Source of the DNA: Streptomyces abyssomicinicus
GTDB taxonomy: Bacteria > Actinomycetota > Actinomycetes > Streptomycetales > Streptomycetaceae
DNA length: 64,000 nt
Assembly (NCBI RefSeq): GCF_008974245.1
Contig: NZ_BBZI01000006.1
Span: 719,125 to 783,124, forward strand
Direction: 5' to 3'
Shown here: in pieces, positions 1-8,144 of the stretch
Numbering within the stretch: the first letter of the stretch is position 1
Layout: every line of letters begins with the position of its first letter
Notes under the pieces: model-generated
Seen by the model: the letters and a program-made list of their open reading frames with translations, nothing else
Database searches by the model: none
Told to the model about the DNA's origin: nothing
Position numbers and translations under genes: made by a program

Positions 1-1049
1 TTCCCGGCGTCGTCCCGGCCGTGCCGGGCCCTGGCCAGGGCCGGGGCGGCGGGCGCGCCCTCCAGGTGGGTGACGAACTCGCGGACCATGCCGGCCACGA
101 CCGGCCCCTTCCTCAGCAGCGCCGCCCAGTGCGTGGCGGACAGTTCGCGGCGCCACAGGTTCGGGGCCCACTCCTCCAGCCCCTCGGTCAGGGCCGGGCT
201 GACGAACCGGTCCCTGGTGAGGGTGACGACCTGGACCGGCACGGCGGTCGGACGCGGGCGGGGCCTGAGCAGCCGGGGCAGCATGTTGGCGCGGTAGAGC
301 AGGATGCCGCGCACCGCGTCGGAGGCGATCGTGGTATGCGGGTGGCCGGGGCGCGGGGCGACGCCCTCGGACACCCGCAGCACGGTTCCCCAGGCGCGGG
401 CCAGCCCCAGCCGCCAGGCGGCGGGCGCCACCACCGGCAGGTGGAAGACGTAGATGTACCAGGAGTGCAGCGCCTGGGAGGCCAGCTGGAGCAGGTGGCG
501 CGGAGTGGGGCGGCGCAGGCGGCGGCGCAGCCAGTGGCCCATGTGGTCCAGGCACGGTCCCGACATGGTGGTGTACGAGGCGATCCGCCCGGCGGCCTTC
601 GGGTCGGTCACCGCCTCCCACGACTGGATGGACCCCCAGTCGTGGGCGACGACGTGCACGGGCCGGCCGGGGCTGGTGGCGTCGGCCACCGCGTACAGGT
701 CCCGGGCGAGGAACTCCAGGCGGTACGCGTCCTTGCCGGGCGGGGCGTCGGAGTCGCCGGCGCCGCGGACGTCGTAGCGCACCACGTGGTGGTCGGCCGC
801 GAGCCGCTCCGCGACGTCGTCCCAGACGTGGTGGGTGTCCGGGTAGCCGTGCACGAGCAGCACGGTCGGGGCCGCCGGGTCGCCCTGCTCGTGGACGGCC
901 AGGGTGACGTCGCCGCTCCGGACACGGGTGCGGCGCTTCTCCGCCGGGGCACGCACCGGCCCACGGCCAGGGACCTCGTGCGCGAGGAGGCCGTCGGCGG
1001 CGCCGCGGGGCGCCGGGCCGGAGCCCGGCTCGCTGTGGTCCTGGTTCAT
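1..1049 (-). CDS. alpha/beta hydrolase, probably the N-terminal half of a hydrolase-SDR fusion (truncated)
   Basis: The visible 349 residues form an alpha/beta-hydrolase domain. LLVHGYPDTHHVW gives the oxyanion-hole HG, DVRGAGDSDAP follows, VAHDWGS holds Asp at the nucleophile-elbow position as in epoxide hydrolases and dehalogenases, and SATHWA near the end supplies the catalytic His. The ATG at 1047-1049 was chosen because no better start exists further in. The frame runs off the left edge with no stop after a linker (PAAPALARARHGRDD). In Streptomyces and mycobacteria this type of N-terminal domain is commonly followed by a short-chain dehydrogenase; the SDR half would lie outside the window, so that is inference. 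It is the last visible gene of a three-gene minus operon, 42 bp after the reductase. Substrate unknown. Confidence 0.8.
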   Translation of the reverse strand, partial: MNQDHSEPGSGPAPRGAADGLLAHEVPGRGPVRAPAEKRRTRVRSGDVTLAVHEQGDPAAPTVLLVHGYPDTHHVWDDVAERLAADHHVVRYDVRGAGDSDAPPGKDAYRLEFLARDLYAVADATSPGRPVHVVAHDWGSIQSWEAVTDPKAAGRIASYTTMSGPCLDHMGHWLRRRLRRPTPRHLLQLASQALHSWYIYVFHLPVVAPAAWRLGLARAWGTVLRVSEGVAPRPGHPHTTIASDAVRGILLYRANMLPRLLRPRPRPTAVPVQVVTLTRDRFVSPALTEGLEEWAPNLWRRELSATHWAALLRKGPVVAGMVREFVTHLEGAPAAPALARARHGRDDAG

Positions 1050-1091
1050 GGCTGAGGGTCTCGCCTTCGTCGCGGGGTGCCGTCGGGGATG

Positions 1092-2180
1092 TCAGTGGTC
1101 CAGTTCGAGACAGGCGCCGTCGTCGGCGCGGGAGACGCAGACGAGCATGTCACCGGCGGCCCGTTCGGCCTCGGTGAGCCTGCGGTCGCGGTGGTCGACG
1201 GTGCCGGAGAGCACGCGGACCCTGCAGACACCGCAGAACCCCTGCCGGCAGGAGTAGGCGGTGGCCGGGTCGGCGGCCCGCAGCACGTCGAGCGCGCTGC
1301 GGTCGGCGGGCACGGGCAGCTCCCTGCCGTCGCGCAGCCGCAGGGTGAACGGCTTGCCGTCGACGACGGGCGGGGCGGTGAAGCGCTCGAAGTGCAGGGC
1401 GGTGGCGGGGCCGGCCGGGAACGCCCGCCGCAGCGCGTCGAGCAGCGGAGCGGGTCCGCAGCAGTAGACGGCGGCTCCCCGCGGGGCGCGGGCGAGCAGC
1501 GCGGCGGCGTCCGGCCGGCCGTCCTCCTCGTCGGTGAGCACCACGACGCGTCCGGGGTGCCGGCGGGCGAGCGTCGCCGTCTCGTCGGCGAAGGGCAGGG
1601 AGGCGCGGGTGCGGCCGGTGTGGACCAGCGTCCAGTCGAGCCCGCGCCGCTCGGCCTCGTGGGCCATCGGCAGGAGGGGGGTGATGCCGATGCCGCCCGC
1701 GACGAGGAGCACCCGCCGCTCGCGCGCGAACGGGAAGGCGTTGCGCGGGCCCGCGACCGGGACCCGGCTGCCCTCCGTCAGCTCCCGGTGCACCTCCGCC
1801 GACCCGCCCCCGCCGCCGGGGATCAGCCGCACCGCGACGCGGTACCCGTACCGGTCGGCCGGGTCGCCGCAGAGCGAGTACGTGCGGCGGCGCCCCGACG
1901 GCAGGCCGAGGTCCAGGTGCGCCCCCGGCTGCCAGCGCGGCAGCGTCCCGCCGTCCGGCGCGACCAGCCGCAGCGCGACGACGTCCGGGGCCACGTACTC
2001 CCGCCGGGCCACCGTGAGTTCGGCGGGGCGGCCGCCCTCCGGCGGGCGCGGCCGGTACCGCTTGCGGCCGGTCAGCGGGACGTACAGGGACGTGAACCGC
2101 TGAAGGCCGGTCAGGAAGCGGTCCGGCCGGTCCTCGCCGAACAGGTCCGGCGGCGGGGTCGGTCGTGGCGGCCTGGGCAT
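1092..2180 (-). CDS. PDR/VanB-type flavin reductase with C-terminal 2Fe-2S ferredoxin domain
   Basis: This 362-residue protein has the phthalate-dioxygenase-reductase layout. An FMN/FAD-binding barrel carries RTYSLCGDPAD near residue 99, a nucleotide-binding fold carries LLVAGGIGITPLLPMA, and a plant-type 2Fe-2S domain carries Cys311, Cys316, Cys319 and Cys348 (SCRQGFCGVC then VCVS). Such proteins pass electrons from NAD(P)H through flavin to the iron-sulphur centre and on to an oxygenase. The ATG at 2180 follows AGGAGA at a six-base gap. It lies 21 bp after the metal-dependent hydrolase and 42 bp before the alpha/beta hydrolase, a trio that suggests lipid or hydrophobic-substrate oxidation. 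The oxygenase partner could be the di-iron-like neighbour; that is inference. Confidence 0.9.
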   Translation of the reverse strand: MPRPPRPTPPPDLFGEDRPDRFLTGLQRFTSLYVPLTGRKRYRPRPPEGGRPAELTVARREYVAPDVVALRLVAPDGGTLPRWQPGAHLDLGLPSGRRRTYSLCGDPADRYGYRVAVRLIPGGGGGSAEVHRELTEGSRVPVAGPRNAFPFARERRVLLVAGGIGITPLLPMAHEAERRGLDWTLVHTGRTRASLPFADETATLARRHPGRVVVLTDEEDGRPDAAALLARAPRGAAVYCCGPAPLLDALRRAFPAGPATALHFERFTAPPVVDGKPFTLRLRDGRELPVPADRSALDVLRAADPATAYSCRQGFCGVCRVRVLSGTVDHRDRRLTEAERAAGDMLVCVSRADDGACLELDH

Positions 2181-2201
2181 GGCGGTTCTCCTGCGTCTGC
2201 G

Positions 2202-3080
2202 TCAGTGGGCGGCGGCCCGGGCGGCCGGCGAGGTGCCGAGGTAGGCGACGGCCTGCTCCGTCGACCCCTCCTGGGTGGGGTGGTAGCCCGGGCTCAGGTA
2301 GCGCAGCACGGAGACGACGAGTTTCACCGGGTCGGGCAGCAGCCCCCTGCGCGCGGCCCTCGCCACGTCCCGCCACCGGGCCCTGCTCCCCGGGCGGCGT
2401 TCGGGGTCCACCGCGGCCAGGTACCTGACCCCGCGGATCCACAGCCGGGCCAGGGTCGTGGTGGCGATCACCATCGTGCGGATGCGGCGGACGTAGCCGC
2501 GGTCGAGGTGCCGCAGCAGGTCGTAGGCGACGGCGCGGTGTTCGACCTCCTCCGCGCCGTGCCAGCGCAGCAGGTCGAGCATGACCGGGTCGGCGCCGGC
2601 GCGGTCGAGCGCCGGCGCGTTGAGGATCCAGTCGCCGAGGAAGGCGGTGAAGTGCTCGATCCCGGCGATGATCGCGACGCGCTCGATCAGGTACTGACGC
2701 TCCCGGCGGGGGCTCTGGCCGGGGATGTCGCCGAGCACGTGGTGGAAGAGGTACGCGACCTGCGTGACGTAGGGGTCGATCGGCACGCCCTTGGCGGCCA
2801 GATGGTCCAGCACGCCCTGGTGGGCCTCGGCGTGCACGGCTTCCTGCCCGGTGAAGCCGAGGACCCGGGCGCGCAGTTCCTCGTCCGTGATCAGCGGCAT
2901 CGTCTGCAGGAAGACCCGCACGAACCAGCGTTCGCCCTCCGGGAGCAGCAGGTGCAGGACGTTGACCACGTGGGTGGCCAGGGGTTCGCGGGGGATCCAG
3001 TGCAGCGGCAGGTTCTCCCAGTCGAACCGGACGTCGCGGGGCGTCAGCACCAGGTCGTCGTGCTCGTCGCTCTTCCTCAT
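2202..3080 (-). CDS. metal-dependent hydrolase-like protein (PF10118-type, ferritin-like helices)
   Basis: This 292-residue helical protein resembles the predicted metal-dependent hydrolase family PF10118. Conserved metal-ligand-like motifs are GQEAVHAEAHQ, ERVAIIAGIEHFTAFL and WHGAEEVEHRAVAYD: repeated Glu/His pairs on helices, as in di-iron carboxylate enzymes. ATG 3080 is preferred over the GTG three bases upstream because AGGAG lies five bases before it. It heads the operon with the 2Fe-2S reductase and the alpha/beta hydrolase, which makes a di-iron oxygenase or desaturase role plausible, but the activity of this family is not established. A TTGACA/TACCGT promoter lies about 75-100 bp upstream. 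Confidence 0.8.
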   Translation of the reverse strand: MRKSDEHDDLVLTPRDVRFDWENLPLHWIPREPLATHVVNVLHLLLPEGERWFVRVFLQTMPLITDEELRARVLGFTGQEAVHAEAHQGVLDHLAAKGVPIDPYVTQVAYLFHHVLGDIPGQSPRRERQYLIERVAIIAGIEHFTAFLGDWILNAPALDRAGADPVMLDLLRWHGAEEVEHRAVAYDLLRHLDRGYVRRIRTMVIATTTLARLWIRGVRYLAAVDPERRPGSRARWRDVARAARRGLLPDPVKLVVSVLRYLSPGYHPTQEGSTEQAVAYLGTSPAARAAAH

Positions 3081-3146
3081 CACGGCTCCTGACCACGGGC
3101 TCCCGGCCGTCGGACGCGGGCGGCCGACCGTTCGGCCCCTCCGGGG

Positions 3147-3180
3147 TTACCTACGGTAAGGCTTGCTGAATCCGTGTCAA
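3147..3180 (-). promoter_or_regulatory. sigma70-like promoter with overlapping inverted repeat
   Basis: On the minus strand TTGACA (3175-3180) and TACCGT (3153-3158) are separated by 16 bp and read towards the metal-dependent hydrolase gene. A perfect inverted repeat TTACC-TAC-GGTAA (3147-3159) covers the -10 element, as expected for a TetR-like repressor operator. No TetR gene is in the window, so the regulator is unknown. Confidence 0.5.
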
Positions 3181-3222
3181 CAGCTTGAACGCGACCGCAG
3201 CGCGTACCGCCCGCTCCCGTCG

Positions 3223-3819
3223 TCAGGCGGGCAGGGCCGCGGCGTGCCGGCGGGCCTCGCGCAGCCAGCCCTCGCGCGTGGCGGCGTCGGAGCCGGCGAT
3301 CGTCCGGAAGACCACCCGGCGGACGTCGTCGACGCCCACGTAGGGCAGGACGCAGGCGGTCCAGATGCTGCGCAACGGGTCGCCGAACTCGGCGTCCTCA
3401 CGCTCGGCGGGCGTGTCGGAGGTGTTCACGACGAGGGCCCGGCGGGCCCTCAGCAGACCCACCGGCTCGCCCTCGCCGGTGCCCAGCTTGTAGGCGACGC
3501 CCGGCACCAGCACCCGCTGGACCCAGCCCGTGAGGACGGCCGGCGGCATGCCCCACCAGTTGGGGTGGATGAACACCAGGACGTCGAGCGTGGCCACCTC
3601 CGCGCGGTGCGCCGCGACCTGGGCATCGTCGGCGCTCCCGGCGGAGCGGACGGTCTCCGTCTCCTCCGCGGACAGAGCGGCCGCGAACCCTTCGGCGTGG
3701 AGGTCGTGCGCGACGACCTCGCAACCGCGGTCGCGCAGCTCCTCCACCACGGCGTGGAACACCGCGTGGTTGAAGCTGCCGGGCCGCGGGTGTGCCATAT
3801 AGACCCCCGCACGCGTCAT
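3223..3819 (-). CDS. flavodoxin-fold NAD(P)H-dependent oxidoreductase
   Basis: The 198-residue product has the fold of NAD(P)H quinone oxidoreductases (MdaB/KefF-like). AHPRPGSFNHAV is the N-terminal phosphate/flavin-binding turn, LDVLVFIHPNWWGMPPAVLTGWVQRVL is the conserved core, and VNTSDTP is the second flavin contact. It probably reduces quinones or similar electrophiles with NAD(P)H and FMN/FAD. The frame stays open for 15 more codons upstream, but ATG 3819 is chosen because a GGGGGG Shine-Dalgarno-like run lies five bases before it and the fold starts there. It stands alone between two minus-strand genes and ends 262 bp before the trio promoter. Confidence 0.85.
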   Translation of the reverse strand: MTRAGVYMAHPRPGSFNHAVFHAVVEELRDRGCEVVAHDLHAEGFAAALSAEETETVRSAGSADDAQVAAHRAEVATLDVLVFIHPNWWGMPPAVLTGWVQRVLVPGVAYKLGTGEGEPVGLLRARRALVVNTSDTPAEREDAEFGDPLRSIWTACVLPYVGVDDVRRVVFRTIAGSDAATREGWLREARRHAAALPA

Positions 3820-3945
3820 TTCGTCCCCCCGAGACAGCGCCTGGTGAACCGGTACGGTCGCCACCGTCGCACAGACGGCCCCGTCACCACCACCGCCGGC
3901 CGGCCGGGTGCCGGGCGGACCCGGTCCGCGGCCGGAACGCCCCCG

Positions 3946-4356
3946 TCACCGCCCGCGCCGGACCACGCACAGGGCCCAGATGACGAACCCCGAGAGCGCG
4001 ATCACGACGATCGACCACAACGGCGCGTAGGGCAGGGAGAGGAAGCTGGCGACGAGGACGAAGACGGCGACGGCCACCCCCGCGACGCGGGCCCACCGCG
4101 CCGACCGGAACAGCGCGACGGCGACGAGCGCGGCGAGCACGCCGAGGGCGAGCTGGATCCAGCTCCAGCCGGTCAGGTCGAACCGGAACACGTAGTCGGG
4201 CGACGTGGCGAAGACGTCGTCCCCGGCGATGCCCATGATCCCGCGGAGGACGTCGAGCAGTCCGGTCAGGAGGAGCATCACGGCGGCGAAGAGGTACAGC
4301 CCGGTGGCCCATCCCTGCTTGGCCGTGTAGGAGGGCCGGTGGTGCGTCGTGGTCAT
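3946..4356 (-). CDS. small four-helix membrane protein, DUF7144-like (copy 1)
   Basis: This 136-residue protein has four hydrophobic helices and a conserved C-terminal block ending SGFVIWALCVVRRG. It is a paralogue of the product at 7476-7907: both share the N-terminal TAKQGWA(T/S)GL, FAAVMLLL, the D(L/F)T-W-WI motif and the same terminus. The N-terminal TAKQGWATGL precedes the first helix and the Arg-rich end is probably cytoplasmic. Function is unknown. Neighbours are small membrane proteins, which fits an envelope or stress locus rather than the biosynthetic cluster. Confidence 0.8.
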   Translation of the reverse strand: MTTTHHRPSYTAKQGWATGLYLFAAVMLLLTGLLDVLRGIMGIAGDDVFATSPDYVFRFDLTGWSWIQLALGVLAALVAVALFRSARWARVAGVAVAVFVLVASFLSLPYAPLWSIVVIALSGFVIWALCVVRRGR

Positions 4357-4410
4357 CGTGTGTCTCGTTCCGTGCGGTCCGGGCGTGCGCGCCCGGCGGG
4401 GCCGGGAGGT

Positions 4411-4887
4411 TCAGGCCCCGGAGGTGTGCGAGGTGTGCGGGGCGGAACCCGGGGGCGTCGGGCCGTGGCCGGACAGCACCAGTTCCTTCGCCCTGCTGAA
4501 CTCCTCGTCCGTGATGTCGCCGTTGGCGCGGATCTCCGACAGCCGCTCGAGTTCGTCGACGCTGCCGGCCCGGCCGCCGGACGCGACCGCGGCCGCCCTG
4601 AGGTACTCGCCGAGCTCCTCCTGCTGGGCCCGCGCCTGCGCCCGCTCCCGGCGGCCCATGTCCTTGCCGCGGACCATCACGTAGGCGAACACGCCCAGGA
4701 ACGGCACGAAGGTGCAGAGCACCAGCCAGCCGGCCTTGGCCCAGCCGCTCAGCGTGTCGTCCCGGAAGACGTCGAGAACGATCCGGAAGAGCAGGGCGAA
4801 CCACATGACCCACAGGAAGAACACGAACATGGTCCAGAGCGCGCCCAGCAGGGGGAAGTCGTACGCCAGGTAGGTGGTGGTGTCCAT
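4411..4887 (-). CDS. membrane protein with PLDc_N-like helices and C-terminal SHOCT domain
   Basis: This 158-residue protein has two transmembrane segments in the first 80 residues (LWTMFVFFLWVMWFALLF and GWLVLCTFVPFLGVFAYVMV, the latter as in PLDc_N modules). A charged helix follows, then a short SHOCT domain (LERLSEIRANGDITDEEFS). SHOCT domains are short oligomerisation modules found at the ends of many Streptomyces membrane proteins. The start at ATG 4887 is supported by CGGAGG with a six-base gap; an upstream ATG at 4959 would add a Pro/Arg-rich stretch with no family support. It is probably co-transcribed with the downstream DUF7144-like gene (54 bp gap). Specific role unknown. Confidence 0.8.
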   Translation of the reverse strand: MDTTTYLAYDFPLLGALWTMFVFFLWVMWFALLFRIVLDVFRDDTLSGWAKAGWLVLCTFVPFLGVFAYVMVRGKDMGRRERAQARAQQEELGEYLRAAAVASGGRAGSVDELERLSEIRANGDITDEEFSRAKELVLSGHGPTPPGSAPHTSHTSGA

Positions 4888-5011
4888 GTCGGTCCTCCGT
4901 CCGGCGGGCCCGCTCCCGGCGGTGTCCGGCAGCGTCCTCGCCCACCTCATCGTGCCCACGGGACGCGCCGGGCGGCCTCACCCGGCACGGGTGAGACCGC
5001 CCCGGAGCCCC

Positions 5012-5209
5012 TCACTCCGGCAGCTGCCGCATCTCCACCACGCGCAGCCCCAGCGACTGGCAGCGCGCCAGCAGGCCGTACAGGTGCGCCTCGTCCACGA
5101 CCGGGCCGTACAGCACGGTCTGCCCGGCCATCACCACGTGGTCCAGCTCCCGGAAGGACTCGGCGAGCGTCTCCGACAGATGTCCCTCGACTCGGATCTC
5201 GTAGCGCAC
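5012..5209 (-). CDS. small conserved hypothetical protein
   Basis: The predicted 65-residue cytoplasmic protein starts RYEIRVEGHLSETL and contains LYGPVVDEAHLYGLLARCQ and LGLRVVEMRQL, a compact alpha/beta pattern like ACT-type or ferredoxin-fold domains. Short Streptomyces proteins with this pattern usually start at the residue before RYEIRV; here that is a GTG at 5209 with GGAGGG seven bases upstream. A start at 5263 is also open and has its own GGGAGGG, so the N-terminus is uncertain by 18 residues. Function unknown. Confidence 0.65.
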   Translation of the reverse strand: MRYEIRVEGHLSETLAESFRELDHVVMAGQTVLYGPVVDEAHLYGLLARCQSLGLRVVEMRQLPE

Positions 5210-5356
5210 AGGAAGTCCCTCCACGAGCGGACGCGTCCTTGGCAGGCCGACGGTGCCCTCCACGACGGTGCCCTCCCTGTGATCCTCCGCCCGCGCGGCG
5301 CCGCCGGCCTCACCCGCCGGAGGTGACCGCCGCCCTGCCGCGGGCGGACCGGGCCG

Positions 5357-5881
5357 TCACTTCAGAGCGATCTTGAAGGAGATGATCAGCAGCCCCAGCA
5401 GTAGGTTGACCGCGGCGGTGCCGGCGACCAGGCGCCAGGGAGCCCCGGCGACCCGCGCCGCGGCGACGGACCAGCCGACCTGTCCGGCCACGGCGACGGC
5501 GACCGCGAGCCAGAGCGCGCCCCGCACGTCCAGGCCGAGGAGCGGGCTGACGGCCACCGCGGCGGCGGGCGGGACGGCCGCCTTGACGATCGGCCATTCC
5601 TCACGGCACACGTGCAGCACGGTCCGGCGGTCGAGGGTCCGGTGCGCGAGGCGGGCCCCGAACAGTTCGCCGTGCACGTGCGCGATCCAGAACACCACGC
5701 CGGTGAGCAGCAGCAGGAGGACGAGTTCCAGGCGGGGGAACGAGCCGAGGGTGCCGGCGCCGACCACGACCGAGGCCGCGAGCATGGACCCGTGGACGCC
5801 GCCCGTGTAGTCCGCGCCGACGCGGCGGTCCCCGCGCCCGGCGCGGCGACCGCCGTCCGTCCCGCGACCGTGTCCGAACAC
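5357..5881 (-). CDS. integral membrane protein of unknown function
   Basis: The 174-residue product has about four hydrophobic segments: residues about 35-75 (MLAASVVVGAGTLG, then LVLLLLLTGVVFWIAHVHG), a middle Ala/Val-rich helix pair and a final LLLGLLIISFKIALK. GELFGARLAHR and CREEWPIVKAAVPP are the polar conserved-looking stretches between helices. Translation probably starts at the GTG at 5879-5881, since GGAGG lies six bases upstream; the first 34 residues are Arg/Gly-rich and cytosolic. I do not recognise a characterised family. The next gene upstream on the same strand is the lipid-kinase-like gene. Confidence 0.7.
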   Translation of the reverse strand: MFGHGRGTDGGRRAGRGDRRVGADYTGGVHGSMLAASVVVGAGTLGSFPRLELVLLLLLTGVVFWIAHVHGELFGARLAHRTLDRRTVLHVCREEWPIVKAAVPPAAAVAVSPLLGLDVRGALWLAVAVAVAGQVGWSVAAARVAGAPWRLVAGTAAVNLLLGLLIISFKIALK

Positions 5882-6024
5882 CGGGCGCCTCCTTCCTGGC
5901 CTCGGGCTCCGGCCCCAGCGCCTCCCGGTCCCTCCGCCTTCGCGCCTTCGCGCCGTCCGCCTTCGCGTCCTCCGCCTTCGCGCCGTCCGCCCTGGCGTTC
6001 TTCGGCGCCCGCCGCGCCTCCCGG

Positions 6025-7443
6025 CTACGGCGCCGGCGCCTTCCCGCCGCGTCCCCGGTCCCGCCCCCGCTCCCGTGCCGGCGAGGCGCGGCCGAGGGCC
6101 AGCCGCACCACGCTCGGCCAGTCGGTCGCGGCGGCCCGCGGCACGGCGGAACGGCGGTGCGGCACCCGGACCCTGAGGGCACCGGGCGCGATGCGGCACA
6201 CGACCGGGGACGGCAGCACGACGTGCTCCCCGTCGATGCCCACCGGCAAGGTGTCCGTCCCGGAGGCGACGACGGCCTCGCCGGTGGTCAGGCGGATGAG
6301 GCTCGGGGAGCGCGGACCGCGTGCCACCAGGTCGGCCGCCTGGGCGGCGCCCGCGACCCGCACGCACACCACTCCGAGGAGTCCGGTGTCCAGACGCTCC
6401 CGGCGGCCCGGGTGTGCCGCGTCGACGGCGCGCCCGTAGGCGTTGTTGCTCACCAGCAGGGCCTGGAGCCCGTCGACGCGCGTCCCGTCGGCCCGCAGCG
6501 TCAACCGGGGCGCGTCCTCGCCGGTGAGGAGGGCGGGGAGGCGGCTCAGGGTCGTGGCGGCCTTGGCGTCCCGGTACTCGGGCTCGGTGACGACGAAGGC
6601 GTACACGCCGAACGAGGCGTTGTTGACGAACACCCGGTCCGCGGCGTACCCGAGGTCGACCCGGATCTCGGTGCCGTGGGCCAGTGCGTCGAGGGCCTTC
6701 GCGGGGTCGTCGCGGTCCAGGCCGAGGTCGAGGGCGAAGTGGTTGCGGGTGCCGGCCGGGATCACCAGGAACGGCAGGTCGTGACGGGCCGCCACCTCGG
6801 CCACCAGCGCCTGGGTGCCGTCGCCGCCCGCCACCGCCAGCAGGTCGGCGCCCTCGGCGACGGCCTGCCGGGCCAGTTCGGTGACGTCCCGGCTCCCGTC
6901 GAGCAGCACCACCCGGCAGCCCGCCGCCTCGGCCTTCTCCACCAGACGGAAGCGGCCCACCTTGCCGCCGCCGGAGCGGGGGTTCATGAGGACCCACGGC
7001 GCCCGGGGCGGCACCGCGACGGACCGGCCGGGGTGCCGGGCCGCGGCGTGCCGGGCGCCCAGCGCGGTACGCGCCGAGACGGCGGCGAGCGACCACAGCG
7101 CCAGGGACACCAGCGCCGGCACCAGCATGCCGAAGGCGCCGTACAGGGCGAGGACCGCGGCCGGCGCGGCCACCGCCAGGACGGTCCCGAGGACGCGCAC
7201 CGCGCCGGTGTGCGACAGCGCCCACCACAGCCCGACGGCGCCCAGCGCCAGGGCGGCGATTCCGAGCAGCGCCCAGAGGACGCTGCGCAGACCGGCGGCG
7301 ACCAGCGGCACCAGGACGCTGCCCAGCAGGGCGAGCACCGCCAGGCGGGCGCGCCCGGCGGCGCCCCGCGGAACGGGGGCCGCCACGGCCCCCGTCGCGG
7401 CAGGTCCCCTGCCGTCGTCCCGGCTCGCGCCGTCGTGTGTCAC
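6025..7443 (-). CDS. diacylglycerol/sphingosine-kinase-like lipid kinase with N-terminal membrane domain
   Basis: The 472-residue protein has an N-terminal membrane region (residues about 25-135, four to five helices) fused to a DAGK catalytic domain. WVLMNPRSGGGKVGRF is the phosphate-binding start, LAVAGGDGTQALVAEV the GGDGT nucleotide motif and IPAGTRNHFALDLGL the GTxNDFA-like signature, with His replacing Asp. NNASFGVYA follows. Such enzymes transfer phosphate from ATP to a lipid alcohol. The start at GTG 7443 is inferred from the beginning of the hydrophilic leader; SD weak. It sits between two paralogous DUF7144-like genes, so the three may form a membrane-lipid module. Confidence 0.85.
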   Translation of the reverse strand: MTHDGASRDDGRGPAATGAVAAPVPRGAAGRARLAVLALLGSVLVPLVAAGLRSVLWALLGIAALALGAVGLWWALSHTGAVRVLGTVLAVAAPAAVLALYGAFGMLVPALVSLALWSLAAVSARTALGARHAAARHPGRSVAVPPRAPWVLMNPRSGGGKVGRFRLVEKAEAAGCRVVLLDGSRDVTELARQAVAEGADLLAVAGGDGTQALVAEVAARHDLPFLVIPAGTRNHFALDLGLDRDDPAKALDALAHGTEIRVDLGYAADRVFVNNASFGVYAFVVTEPEYRDAKAATTLSRLPALLTGEDAPRLTLRADGTRVDGLQALLVSNNAYGRAVDAAHPGRRERLDTGLLGVVCVRVAGAAQAADLVARGPRSPSLIRLTTGEAVVASGTDTLPVGIDGEHVVLPSPVVCRIAPGALRVRVPHRRSAVPRAAATDWPSVVRLALGRASPARERGRDRGRGGKAPAP

Positions 7444-7475
7444 GGGTCGCCCCGGCCCTGGGGAGGACGCCGGTC

Positions 7476-7907
7476 TCAGACGCCGAGGCCGTCGTCGCGC
7501 CGGACCACGCACAGGGCCCAGATGATGAAGCCCGAGATCGCGATCATCACCAGCGACCAGATCGGGAAGTAGGGCAGGGACAGGAAGTTGGCGATCACGG
7601 CGAGCGAGGCGATGGCCACGCCTGCGACACGCGCCCAGGTCGCCGCCTTGAACAGTCCGGCGCTGAGCAGCACGGCCACCACGCCGAGGATCAGGTGGAT
7701 CCAGCCCCAGCTCGTCAGGTCGAACTCGAACACGTAGTTCGGTGTGCTGACGAAGACCTCGTCCTCCGCCACGGCCATGATGCCCCGGAAGATGTTGAGC
7801 AGGCCGAGGAGGAGGAGCATCACGGCGGCGAAGGCCGTCAGGCCGGACGCCCATCCCTGCTTGGCCGTGCTCGCCGACCGGGTGTGTGAGGTGTTGGTCG
7901 CGCTCAT
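7476..7907 (-). CDS. small four-helix membrane protein, DUF7144-like (copy 2)
   Basis: The 143-residue protein is the close paralogue of the one at 3946-4356. It has the same STAKQGWASGL lead, four helices, VFEFDLTSWGWIHLILGV between helices 1 and 2, and the same SGFIIWALCVVRRD end. ATG 7907 was chosen as the start that aligns with copy 1; an ATG four codons upstream is also open. The gene lies 32 bp upstream of the lipid kinase and probably shares its transcript. Role unknown. Confidence 0.8.
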   Translation of the reverse strand: MSATNTSHTRSASTAKQGWASGLTAFAAVMLLLLGLLNIFRGIMAVAEDEVFVSTPNYVFEFDLTSWGWIHLILGVVAVLLSAGLFKAATWARVAGVAIASLAVIANFLSLPYFPIWSLVMIAISGFIIWALCVVRRDDGLGV

Positions 7908-8144
7908 CGTGTGCCTCATTTCGTCTGTTCCGGCTGCTGGGCGGGGAGTCCCCGGCCCTGCGCCGCTTCCGTGCCACGACCAGCGTGCTCCGGGCGGTGC
8001 CCGGTCGGCCTCACCCGGCGGGGGTGAGCCCCCGGGGTCGTCCGGGTGGTCGGATGGAAAGGACGGACACCAGCACGTTGCAGCGGCGTGGCACCGGCCG
8101 CAAGTCGGCCGCTCCGCCGCCCTGCCCGCACAGGAGGCCGGAAC

